Source of the DNA: Promethearchaeota archaeon
GTDB lineage: Archaea; Asgardarchaeota; Lokiarchaeia; Sigyniarchaeales; SOKP01
Direction of reading: 5' to 3'
Length of the DNA stretch: 64,000 nt
NCBI GenBank assembly: GCA_019057795.1
Contig: JAHLWS010000068.1
Span: 27,377-91,376 of the forward strand
Below, in pieces: positions 26,504-34,790 of the stretch. The notes below the pieces were generated by a model. It was not told the origin of the DNA. It ran no database searches and saw nothing but the letters and a program-made list of their open reading frames with translations. Position 1 is the first letter of the stretch; each line of letters begins with the position of its first letter. The translations under genes and the position numbers were made by a program.

Positions 26504-27412
26504 ATGTTCAAATACGATAAAGAGCAGGAGATCTATAATATAGCCGGGGTGAAATTAGGAGGTCAGCCAGGCCAATTACCAACTGTATTGTTTGGAAGTA
26601 TATTCTATGACGGACATGATATCGTCAAAGATGCAAAGAAAGGTGAGTTTGACAAAGAAAAAGCACAGCAACTTATCAAAACTGCGGAAGAGCTGTCAGA
26701 TCAGACGGGTAACCCAATAATTTTTGATGTATGTTGTTCGTGGCCCGGTGCTTTTGAGAAGTTTATTGATTTTGTGGCTCACAATAGCGATAGTCCATTT
26801 GCGATAGATGGGACTACTGCTGAGGTAAAGATGATTGGGGCTAGATATGCTAAGGATACTGGATTATCTTCAAGGGTTGTTTACAATTCGATAATGCCAC
26901 ATGCAAAGGAGGATGAAATAGTGGCAATCAAGGAGTCAGGAATCGAATCTGCGATTTTACTTACTCTAAACACGACAAAACCTACACTTACGGGTAGACT
27001 TGAGGTCATGGATGATGTGCTTAGTATTGCACAACAGGCAGGAATCACCAAACCAATTGTGGATACAACTGTTATCGATAAACCGGATATAGGTCCCATT
27101 AGTAAAGCCATCCACATGGTCAAGGACAAATACGGAATCCCTACAGGAGCGGGTGTACACAATGCAGTTGCCAGGTGGGCTGAAATGAGTGATTTATCCC
27201 CTAAAAAGCAGGATCTTGCAAGCGCAGTTGCCAACTCATTTCCAATAGCTTATGGAGCAGATTTTTTGCTATATGGACCAATCGATCAATCAAAAGAGGC
27301 TTTTTTCACAAGTTCCTTGGCTGATGCATATGTTGCGTTTAATGCAAGACAGGAGTTCAGAATGCGCCCGTTAACAAGTGAACATCCATTGATGAAGATT
27401 TTCAGAACTTGA
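26504..27412 (+). CDS. mtrH: MtrH-family tetrahydropterin methyltransferase
   Basis: From the ATG at 26504 (TTG at 26495 is an alternative) this is 302 residues, close to methanogen MtrH length. The start 'MFKYDKEQEIYNIAGVKLGGQPGQLPTVL' and 'GSIFYDGHDIV', 'IDGTTAEVKMIGARYA', 'PTGAGVHNAVARW' and 'DFLLYGPI' are strongly MtrH. In methanogens MtrH links methyl-tetrahydromethanopterin and a corrinoid within the Mtr membrane complex. Stand-alone MtrH next to corrinoid proteins, as here, is known in methylotrophic and betaine-demethylating systems and transfers methyl between corrinoid and a pterin. No other mtr subunit is in the window. It is 63 nt after the UroD-family gene and probably in the same operon. 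Either folate or methanopterin could be the acceptor. Confidence 0.93.
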   Translation: MFKYDKEQEIYNIAGVKLGGQPGQLPTVLFGSIFYDGHDIVKDAKKGEFDKEKAQQLIKTAEELSDQTGNPIIFDVCCSWPGAFEKFIDFVAHNSDSPFAIDGTTAEVKMIGARYAKDTGLSSRVVYNSIMPHAKEDEIVAIKESGIESAILLTLNTTKPTLTGRLEVMDDVLSIAQQAGITKPIVDTTVIDKPDIGPISKAIHMVKDKYGIPTGAGVHNAVARWAEMSDLSPKKQDLASAVANSFPIAYGADFLLYGPIDQSKEAFFTSSLADAYVAFNARQEFRMRPLTSEHPLMKIFRT

Positions 27413-27438
27413 GATTGAATTTTATTAAATTTACTTTA

Positions 27439-27816
27439 CTACTCTCTCTTGACATTTCCTTTAAACGATGAAAATTGATTAAATATCTTTGCATCCCCTT
27501 CAATCTTGGCAAAAATATTGACCGGTGATGCTGCTCGTGGTTTTTCATCTTTACTCACGGGAGTTGGTCCAAAAAAAATGCAGAATCCTTTCCCATCGGG
27601 CCAATATCCAATATCACCTACTTCACAATCAACCTGTGAATTCTCCTTTTCAATTGAGACTGGGATTTCTCCATAGAGTTCTTCACCCCATCTAGACAAA
27701 TTCAATTCAAAAGGCAGTTTATCCCATATTGCCTTACAAGTTTCAGGATTTTTATTAGTCAGTAATTTAGCTTTAATTTGACCAATTTTCTCGTTTTCAA
27801 TAATTATGTAATCCAT
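27439..27816 (-). CDS. Cyclophilin-like (TM1367-type) small domain protein
   Basis: A 125-residue protein. 'NPETCKAIWDKLPFELNLSRWGEELYGEIP' and 'VEVGDIGYWPDGKGFCIFFGPTP'-like segments match the cyclophilin-like fold described for TM1367 and related small archaeal and bacterial proteins. The fold is a beta-barrel related to cyclophilin, but isomerase activity has not been assumed here. It is convergent with mtrH, 26 nt from its stop. Its own ATG at 27816 is preceded by AT-rich sequence without a clear ribosome site. The physiological role is unknown. Confidence 0.7.
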   Translation of the reverse strand: MDYIIIENEKIGQIKAKLLTNKNPETCKAIWDKLPFELNLSRWGEELYGEIPVSIEKENSQVDCEVGDIGYWPDGKGFCIFFGPTPVSKDEKPRAASPVNIFAKIEGDAKIFNQFSSFKGNVKRE

Positions 27817-27946
27817 AAAATAATCACTAAAATAAAGAATATTACATTAGATAATTACCTTTCATATTTAAACAGAGTTTTAATAAACAATAAGATTATT
27901 AAACATAATAAAAAGAAGATATTAAGGGAATTTAAGTTGAAATTTT

Positions 27947-28744
27947 ATGATCTTAGAGAGCACCGTTAAACTTGTTCTAGATATCTACAAATATCATAAA
28001 ATCATACCACCAAGAGTCAGCAAAGTAGTTATTGGGTTGGGATATACGGGCGTTGAATTAGAAGCATTAGCTTACGGTCCCTTTTTAGGGTTAGCGGCGA
28101 CTCTACCCGCTATGATACAATCAACCGATTGGCAAGAAGATAATCCTTTTACTGAAGAACAAAATCGAGAAAATTATAGTCTAACTTGGCTTTTTAGTTC
28201 GGGAGACCAAAACAGATTAAATACTGATTTTCAAAGTTACGTTAAAAATAAAGAAGATGGCATAAAACGGAGGCTGAGATTAAGCAACGTTGAAGACGCA
28301 CCAGAAGACGTTCTAGACGCGCTCGATAGATATAGAAAAGAAGTTTACAACAAAATCTTAGCAGATTTAAGGGGCAAACAAGCTGCGCCTTCAATGGCTA
28401 TTACGGGGAGCTCAAATTACAAAGGTAACTTCGACAAAAGAGAAAGCATCGAAAGAAACGCGTACGAGAAATACAAAAAAGTAGATAACGCGGTAGATAG
28501 GGTCGTAGGGCAATACGCAAACTTAAAAAAAATCAGAACCGCTGAGGAGAGAAGGCAAGAATACCGAGAAATGATCACGCCTAAATTAATAGAAGCTAAG
28601 GCAAAAGGAAAGAAAGCGTTTTCTTACCTTGATAATAGATGGTACGACATAATTAGAGTGAACAAGAAATCCATAACGGTTCGTTCGGATTTTATGGGAG
28701 ATTTTACGATATACAAGCACTTCATCAAATCAATTGAGAAATAA
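27947..28744 (+). CDS. Unknown accessory protein in the CpG-richer codon style
   Basis: A 265-residue protein with no recognised family. Residues 1-60 are hydrophobic and Gly-rich ('VVIGLGYTGVELEALAYGPFLGLAATLP') but not clearly a membrane helix. Residues 90-230 are strongly charged helices ('GSSNYKGNFDKRESIERNAYEKYKKVDNAVDRV', quoted from about residue 150). The C-terminus is a small strand pair 'RWYDIIRVNKKSITVRSDFMGDF', like an SH3-type barrel and similar in flavour to the C-terminal domain of the 343-residue accessory protein. Codon use resembles the 1-16.5 kb accessory genes and not the adjoining methyl-transfer operon. It may be a stray piece of the same mobile unit. Confidence 0.6.
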   Translation: MILESTVKLVLDIYKYHKIIPPRVSKVVIGLGYTGVELEALAYGPFLGLAATLPAMIQSTDWQEDNPFTEEQNRENYSLTWLFSSGDQNRLNTDFQSYVKNKEDGIKRRLRLSNVEDAPEDVLDALDRYRKEVYNKILADLRGKQAAPSMAITGSSNYKGNFDKRESIERNAYEKYKKVDNAVDRVVGQYANLKKIRTAEERRQEYREMITPKLIEAKAKGKKAFSYLDNRWYDIIRVNKKSITVRSDFMGDFTIYKHFIKSIEK

Positions 28745-28829
28745 CGAGGTTAAGAAATTGGCTAAAAAACTCCGATACCTTTTTCCCCAAGATCCTGACC
28801 AGCAAAACCCTTTACAACAAGCTATTTGA
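28734..28829 (+). CDS. Possible 31-residue open frame overlapping the unknown accessory gene
   Basis: TTG at 28734 overlaps the last 11 nt of the preceding gene; TGA ends at 28829. The product (starting MRNNEVKKLAKKL and ending QNPLQQAI) has Pro/Gln/Asp-rich, non-random composition and the codon style of its neighbour. There is no ribosome site. It could be a small downstream gene or the tail of a lost frame. Confidence 0.25.
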   Translation: MRNNEVKKLAKKLRYLFPQDPDQQNPLQQAI

Positions 28830-28968
28830 AGAAATCTGATTCTAATTTTCAAGAATAGTGTTTGGAATCGAATTTAAATTTTTAACTTGACATTTTGTTA
28901 AAATAATCATTATCTTTGATTTTATTTGACTTTAGCAGCAATTTTGCTATAATTTAATAAAAATATAA

Positions 28969-29002
28969 AAATATAAAATAGAATAATTTATAATTTTATT
29001 AA
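28969..29002 (+). repeat. 34-bp direct repeat, right copy
   Basis: Identical over 34 nt to 23362-23395. It ends 32 nt before the TTG start of the second helicase gene, so it overlaps that gene's likely promoter. The two copies bracket about 5.6 kb containing the broken MFS/LRR remnants, the methyl-transfer operon and an accessory-style gene. Confidence 0.75.
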
Positions 29003-29034
29003 TTTATAATTTTTTTTATTTTTGAGTTTTTCTT

Positions 29035-31698
29035 TTGACTACCACTTCTAAGGATTATTTCATTGTCTTTGATAGAAATTTTCAAAAAAAACTATATTTC
29101 AATGTAAACTTCTTTTATCTGAAATCGTATAAGAAAAAAAGACAAATCTTTTCTTACATCAATAAGCCATTCTTTAGAGGTTTAGTACTTTTTGGGTTAG
29201 ACTTTAAAGATAAAGTACGCCCCGTAAATTTTTCCAAGATTCAAGAAAACGACCATTTAGAGCAAATAAATCCGCGGCTCCTTAAAAAATTTTTAATTGA
29301 CGAAAAAAATAAATTTATTGGTTTTTCAAGCCAAACTGATCCAGAAGAATTCAAACTAATAAAACAAATGCTTGAAAATTTTCAGTTCGACGAAAATAAT
29401 ATTGTCTACCTAACATTTTGCAAATCTTGTTTAGAGGATAAAAAATTCACTATTTTAAGCGAAAAAACCAAGATAAAATCGTTATTAAATCAATATATTT
29501 GCTCTGATTGCGCGTTGGATATTGTTCTAAAACAAGCACAAGTTGCGGGCCTTATTTCTTCTCATAAAATCAATCTTAAACTTAAGAATTTTTTTAATCA
29601 TTTAATTTTAAAATTTAGGGATACTAATAGAGTACTAAAAGCTTTTAAAGTGGATTTTAACCCCGTTAAAAACAAGGACTTGACATTGTATGATGTCGAC
29701 AGAAATCCTCCAATTAGCAAAAAATACCTCAACTATTCGATTGATAACCTTAAAATTCACAAAGATTTTAAAGCTTTGTTAAAAACGCTTAATATTTTGA
29801 CTTTACTACCGATACAAGTAATTTCAATTGAAAGAGGTTTGATAGAAGAGCATAATAATCAATTGGTTATGGCACCCACATCTGCAGGTAAAACTTTAGT
29901 TGGCGAATTAGCAGGGATTACAAGAGTGTTGAGTGAAAAGCGTAAAATGCTTTATTTAGTACCGATAGTAGCACTAGCTAATGTTAGAACAGAAGAATTT
30001 AAGAGTAAATATAAAAAACTTAACTTAAAAATTATTAAGAAAGTCGGAGAATCTATCCTTGAAAAAAAAGGACCGGACGATTTAGGCACACTGAGAACCG
30101 CTGATGTGATTATCGGTACATACGAAGCTATTGATTACATTTTAAGAAGTGGTAATAAAGAAAAACTAGGAACAATAGGATCAATAATTATCGATGAGAT
30201 TCAGACTTTAAGCGATCAAAACCGAGGGTTCATTTTGGATGGTTTTATAGCGAGATTAAAGTCTATCTTTAAAGATGTGCAATTTTTATATTTAAGCGCA
30301 ACAATAGGTGCGCCAGAAGCTTTAGCGAAGAAGTTGGGTTGCATTTTGATTAATTACAATAATAGACCTGTTCCTATTGAACGCCATTTAATATTATGTC
30401 TCAATGAATCAATAAAGCTCAGAAATATTACAAAATTAGTGCGAGCTGCATACTCAGAAACCTCTACATATGGGTTTAGAGGTCAATCTATAATATTCAC
30501 AAATTCAAGAAAAAAGTGCGAATCACTAGCTAATTACCTACAAAATAAAGGATTAAAAGTGATGTCATATCACTCTGGGCTAACACATGAAGAGCGTAAA
30601 GTAATTGAATTTAAATTTCAAAAGCAACATATTTCAGCAGTTGTCGCAACAGCAGCTTTAGCGGCTGGAGTAGATTTTCCGGCAAAACAAGTGATTTTTG
30701 AATCGCTAGTTATGGGGATCAGCTTATTAACTGTTGCCGAATTTGAGCAAATGTTAGGAAGGGCTGGAAGGCTAAAAAAACATGATGTTGGATTGGCATA
30801 TCTACTTGTAGAACCGGGAAAAATATGTTCTCATGAAACTAAAATAACCGAAGAAAATATTGCTATTAACTTATTAAATGGAAAAATAAAAGACTTTGAA
30901 TTACAGCTTGACGAGGATAAATTTTTAACGGAGCTATTAGCGTTCATCTCAACATATAATGAAGGAGTCGAGAAAGAGAAAATATATAAATTCTATAACT
31001 TTTTAATTAATTCTGATTACGAATTAGAAGAGTTTTTAAAAAAATTATTAAAACTTAAACTTATTCAAATACAAAATAATTCTCTATATAAACCCACTTT
31101 ATTAGGTCAAGCCGTTGCTAAATCTTTTTTAACCGTTGAAAAAAGCCTGGAAATTATTAATAGCTTAAAAAAGAAAGAGAAAAAGATTATTGATATTGTT
31201 CTTGAATTAAAAGCATTGAGAAACGTTTATTTAACAAAAAAAGTTGTAGCAGATTTATCGAAAAACTATCAAAGATCAAAATATTTTTCTAATAATTTCT
31301 TCAGCGCAGCAGTCTTATCGTTGATGGATGCTAATTATGTGAAGAAAAGAAAAACATTTTCCCGCGAATTTATAGAATATATTGTTAAATGGACAAGAGA
31401 AATTTTCAACTGCGATTGTAAGGATAGCCCTTATTGTGAATGTGGAAGGTTGAACTTAGAGAGAATCATCTTGAATTTAAGAATTGAGGACAACTTCTCA
31501 ATTGAAGAGCTTAGTAATTACTTAGAAGAAGAATACAACATTTTAGTATTTAAAGGGGATCTTATTAACTATCTGGAAAGTTTAATATATTCGTTTGAAA
31601 GCATATTTAATATTTCAAAAGGGCTGCCCAAGCTGGATTCTGATTATAAGAAGGAACTTTTAGAGATTCCCGAAATAATAGAAAGAATTAAGAATTGA
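29035..31698 (+). CDS. Archaeal Ski2-like helicase with zinc motifs (MJ1401-like)
   Basis: An 887-residue superfamily 2 helicase. The first about 240 residues are a family-specific domain with two CxxC pairs ('CKSCL' and 'CSDCA', around residues 130-160). The helicase core follows: Walker A 'APTSAGKT' (about 280), DEIQ (about 384), 'YLSATI', 'IIFTNSRKKCE', 'VATAALAAGVDFPA' and 'QMLGRAGR'. Near residue 805 'CDCKDSPYCECG' is a second likely zinc site. This layout resembles the euryarchaeal MJ1401-type helicases with an N-terminal zinc domain; their function is not established and DNA repair or RNA processing are both proposed roles for Ski2-like enzymes. The start is a TTG. It is AT-rich in codon use, unlike the SWIM-finger helicase at 10.6 kb, so the two are not recent duplicates. 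Confidence 0.85.
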   Translation: MTTTSKDYFIVFDRNFQKKLYFNVNFFYLKSYKKKRQIFSYINKPFFRGLVLFGLDFKDKVRPVNFSKIQENDHLEQINPRLLKKFLIDEKNKFIGFSSQTDPEEFKLIKQMLENFQFDENNIVYLTFCKSCLEDKKFTILSEKTKIKSLLNQYICSDCALDIVLKQAQVAGLISSHKINLKLKNFFNHLILKFRDTNRVLKAFKVDFNPVKNKDLTLYDVDRNPPISKKYLNYSIDNLKIHKDFKALLKTLNILTLLPIQVISIERGLIEEHNNQLVMAPTSAGKTLVGELAGITRVLSEKRKMLYLVPIVALANVRTEEFKSKYKKLNLKIIKKVGESILEKKGPDDLGTLRTADVIIGTYEAIDYILRSGNKEKLGTIGSIIIDEIQTLSDQNRGFILDGFIARLKSIFKDVQFLYLSATIGAPEALAKKLGCILINYNNRPVPIERHLILCLNESIKLRNITKLVRAAYSETSTYGFRGQSIIFTNSRKKCESLANYLQNKGLKVMSYHSGLTHEERKVIEFKFQKQHISAVVATAALAAGVDFPAKQVIFESLVMGISLLTVAEFEQMLGRAGRLKKHDVGLAYLLVEPGKICSHETKITEENIAINLLNGKIKDFELQLDEDKFLTELLAFISTYNEGVEKEKIYKFYNFLINSDYELEEFLKKLLKLKLIQIQNNSLYKPTLLGQAVAKSFLTVEKSLEIINSLKKKEKKIIDIVLELKALRNVYLTKKVVADLSKNYQRSKYFSNNFFSAAVLSLMDANYVKKRKTFSREFIEYIVKWTREIFNCDCKDSPYCECGRLNLERIILNLRIEDNFSIEELSNYLEEEYNILVFKGDLINYLESLIYSFESIFNISKGLPKLDSDYKKELLEIPEIIERIKN

Positions 31699-31742
31699 AG
31701 AAATTTCACTCCTAATACTTTTGTGCCATCGAAGATTGGAAT

Positions 31743-32237
31743 TCAAACTTGCTTTCCAATGAGTTCACTTCCACAAAATTCACAAATTTTTTGGTTTTCT
31801 TCAGTAATTTCCTTTTTACAAAATGAACAATATTTATCATAAGGTAAATTCTTAGGAATTTTTGTCTGAATTAAGGGATACTCAAGTTTTTCTTGGGATG
31901 GCATTATTATAAATTTCCATGTAAAAGATAAATTCGAAATTTTACTACCAAAAGAGATTTTATGTTTTCCTGATATAATATTTGAACGATTTGGGAAAAT
32001 TAAAACGAAATTATCTATTGGAGTTATATTTTCATTAAAAATTTTAGAGAGATCTTGATTATTATAAAAAACACCGTTTAACCTTATATGAAAACTATTA
32101 GGGAAGAGATCTATGTCAAAAATTATAGTTCCATCTATTTTAATTGTTAAACCTTTTAATTCTTCCAAGAAATTCCGTTTTAATGTTTCAACTTTTATAG
32201 AAAATTCTAAGTAATCGCCATTTATTTCTACTTTCAT
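31743..32237 (-). CDS. Beta-rich protein with C-terminal zinc ribbon
   Basis: From the ATG at 32237 this is 164 residues (a GTG at 32279 would add 14). The first about 120 residues alternate strands ('YLEFSIKVETLKR', 'GLTIKIDGTIIFDIDLFP') and look like a beta-sandwich or PH-like domain. The C-terminus is a zinc ribbon, CSFCKKEI...CEFCGSEL. Proteins with a terminal double-CxxC ribbon are common in Asgard archaea, but I do not recognise this family. It faces the helicase gene tail to tail, 44 bp away. Function is unknown. Confidence 0.65.
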   Translation of the reverse strand: MKVEINGDYLEFSIKVETLKRNFLEELKGLTIKIDGTIIFDIDLFPNSFHIRLNGVFYNNQDLSKIFNENITPIDNFVLIFPNRSNIISGKHKISFGSKISNLSFTWKFIIMPSQEKLEYPLIQTKIPKNLPYDKYCSFCKKEITEENQKICEFCGSELIGKQV

Positions 32238-32436
32238 AAATCTTTTTAACAAAAATGAAGGTACGCGCAGTAAACACACCTTACTTAATTTTTTTATTCT
32301 CTATATATTTTATAAACAATCATTTTACAATATTTAACTAAGAAATAAAATAATATTTTTAGTAATTAATTGATTAAGGTTATTTTTAATTTCCCTTCAT
32401 GGAATTAAAATTTTATTCTATTATTGAATTTTATAA

Positions 32437-33627
32437 TTATGAAACAGCAATAGAATACGGATATAACCCTATACCCTCTATCCCATCAACCAATACGGCA
32501 TTTGGGATTACTTTCTTAATTATATTATACCCCGCGTTGACATCGGCGTTCAAAATAATTCCTTTCTTGCTTCGAAATAGCCCCCTGTTAATTCGCTTTC
32601 CGGCATAGTTTTTTTGTTTTTGAATCGATTCGCTATCTAAAAAACTGCATTTAGAGGTATAAGATTCCTCTTCTAAGATAACATCGATTCCTACTAATTT
32701 GGATTTGTATTGAATTTGAGAAATCAATTTGAAATAGGGTAGCTGAACGAATCTTTGGTTATTTCTCCGCCCCATGTTTATTTTTTGTTTCCAGAATCGA
32801 TTATAACCTATAATTATCGTTCCAAGATTATTATCGACGCAATAATTAATAATTATTCTTGAAATTTTGTGAAATTGGTCGTTAATTTTATTATTTCGCT
32901 TTTTAGTTAGTTTTTGAATTCTTCTCGTTTCAAACGCGATCCCTCGCTTATCTTTAACGCTTTTATATCTTGCTAATTGTTTGTTATAGAACTGATTAAT
33001 GGCCTTCGCAATACCGCCTTTAATAATTGCTGGTTGTAGTCCGGCATTATTTACCATAGTTACGATATTTACCAATCCTAAATCAATCCCTAAAATTCTT
33101 TTTTTATCTAACTTTAGATTTTTTACGTCTTTCTCGTATATAATCTCTACAACGTAGTATATTCCCTTAGGAACGAGCCTTACCTGATGTAATTGGCTTT
33201 TAATTCGCGCTTTTATAGGAGTTATGGCTACTTTTTCAGGATAATACAAATAACCTTCCTTGATTCGGCATTGTTGATTAGTGAAAATAAGCACGAACTC
33301 TCCGTTCTTCTTCTTATATTTTGGAGGTCTGGGTCGGCTTTGATACTTTCTTGGTTGAGCCCTCCATTTTTTAAGGGAATTAAAAAACGATTTCAAATTC
33401 TTATCAACTAATCTTAATATCTGTTGGGCTGTTTGTGAGGGAAGTTTCTGATACGCCTCTTTATCTTTTAACATGTACCATAAATCGTAGTATCTTAGCC
33501 AGTTTCCTAAATAAAAAAATTCTTGCCTTACATAATAATTTGCCACATTATAGATATTTTTGGATAAATGGCATAAACACGAGAGGTTTGCTGTCTTTTT
33601 TATCTGGATTTGTTCAGTCAGTCTCAT
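32437..33627 (-). mobile_element. tnpB: IS200/IS605-type element encoding TnpB (OrfB)
   Basis: From the ATG at 33627 the product is 396 residues, the usual TnpB size, and the frame is intact. RuvC-like motifs are present: 'ILGIDLGLVNIV' (first Asp), 'DVILEEESYTSK' (Glu) and 'LNADVNAGYNI' (last Asp). In place of the usual four-Cys zinc finger, the segment after the Glu reads 'CSFLDSESIQKQKNYAGKR..RGLF', a known TnpB variant lacking most zinc ligands. TnpB proteins are RNA-guided DNA nucleases whose guide RNA usually overlaps the 3' end of the gene, here below 32437. No tnpA partner is present, so the element is not autonomous. A TTACAC/GTGTAA-type hairpin lies just upstream. Confidence 0.9.
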
Positions 33628-33648
33628 TCCTATGAGTTTCAAAAGACA

Positions 33649-33679
33649 TTTACACTAATATAAAACGAGAGGGTGTAAA
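33649..33679. repeat. Inverted repeat at the upstream end of the TnpB element
   Basis: TTTACAC (33649-33655) faces GTGTAAA (33673-33679) across 17 nt, about 22 bp before the tnpB start. IS605-type elements end in imperfect hairpins recognised by TnpA, so this may be one element end. The other end was not identified. Confidence 0.4.
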
Positions 33680-33816
33680 TTTACAGATAATTTAGAGGCA
33701 TTTTAAGGAATTTGTAAATGAATAAAAATAAAATAATTGAAATATTATATAATAATTAATTACTTGATTAAATCGAAGATAAAAGTAAAGAATTAATAAA
33801 ACAAACTTCTAATTAT

Positions 33817-34383
33817 ATGATTTATACTATTTTTCTTTATCAAAGCCACACAGGTTTACTGATATACGATAAGAATTTTCAAGAGATAAATGCTGGAAAA
33901 ATGGAAATGTTTAATTCATTTTTTTCTACAATAAAATCTTATGTTTCCGAACTAGTACTTGACGGTTCAAAAGAATTAAAAAACGTCGAGCTAGGCGATT
34001 ATACGGTTTCAATTACTTCGCTCTCTAAGGTTAAAGTTGATATGGTTATTATCGCTGATAAAGAGGATGCTAAAGTTATAAACAAATTAATTCCTAAGTT
34101 AATTAAATTACTTCAGAAGTACGAACAACAATTTCTTTCTTGGGATGGGAAAAGCGAAGAATTTAAAATATTGGATCATCCACTTACTGAATTAGTATTA
34201 GCAAATGTAAAAGATGTGAAGAAAACATTGCTTAAAAGCCCTGAGCAGATACTTAAATCAATATGGCCTCATAAAAAGAAATTAACAGAAGAAGAGTTTG
34301 AAAATCTAGTCCAGGAAAGAGATCTCTTGATTTTTAAGATAGAAAACGCTGTTAATATCCCAAGTAAACTAGCGAAGTCTTAA
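33817..34383 (+). CDS. Asgard longin/roadblock-like protein (N-terminal part of a split frame)
   Basis: A 188-residue protein. 'IYTIFLYQSHTGLLIYDKNF', 'FFSTIKSYVSELVL', 'YTVSITSLSKVKVDMVIIAD' and a long helix give the beta-alpha-beta pattern of longin/roadblock domains over residues 1-125. Such domains in Asgard archaea and eukaryotes bind and regulate small GTPases and vesicle-coat components. A helical extension follows ('EEEFENLVQERDLLIFKIENA'). The stop is TAA at 34381-34383, and the same frame continues open for 127 codons without an obvious start, so the natural protein may be longer. The TnpB element lies just upstream in the opposite direction. Confidence 0.7.
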   Translation: MIYTIFLYQSHTGLLIYDKNFQEINAGKMEMFNSFFSTIKSYVSELVLDGSKELKNVELGDYTVSITSLSKVKVDMVIIADKEDAKVINKLIPKLIKLLQKYEQQFLSWDGKSEEFKILDHPLTELVLANVKDVKKTLLKSPEQILKSIWPHKKKLTEEEFENLVQERDLLIFKIENAVNIPSKLAKS

Positions 34384-34764
34384 ACGGTTGTAGAGCTTTC
34401 AGAAAAATTACAAGATGAGGACACATTTTTGAAATACCAAGGTGAGGTAAGCAAATTTAAAAATGAATTGAAGGATGCAAAGTTCAAATTGAATTATTAT
34501 TTAAACAAGATCAAGACTTCGCTAAACGAAGCTATTGATAATTTAGGTAATAACCCAATTCATTTGGGAGATTTTAAAAATTCTTATCTAAATTTGTACT
34601 CATTTAGCACAAAATTAAAACTAGTAAAGGAAAACGGTTGGGAACTTTACCGTGAACTAGCAAGCAAGCTCATTGATAAAGATTCTTTGTCCGATCATGA
34701 ACTCTCTGAAATCGTTCAAACTTTATTAAATATGAGTACTAATGTGGAAGATTATCTAAATTAA
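34384..34764 (+). pseudogene. Continuation of the longin-like frame after an in-frame TAA
   Basis: This segment is in the same frame as the 33817-34383 gene, directly after its TAA. It reads as charged helices from 'TVVELSEKLQDEDTF' through 'KYQGEVSKFKNEL' to the stop at 34762-34764. The only likely start is a TTG at 34429 with no ribosome site, and coding-like residues precede it. It is best explained as the C-terminal part of one 315-codon gene interrupted by a nonsense change; stop-codon readthrough or a separate 111-residue gene are alternatives. Confidence 0.55.
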
Positions 34765-34790
34765 AAATTTTTATGAAGAAAACTTAGCAC

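Noticed and set aside
26881..27234. Minus-strand open frame within mtrH
   Set aside because: Antisense shadow of a strongly conserved MtrH gene.
33642..33642. TTG start for tnpB five codons upstream
   Set aside because: The ATG at 33627 fits typical TnpB N-termini ('RLTEQIQI') better, so it was preferred.
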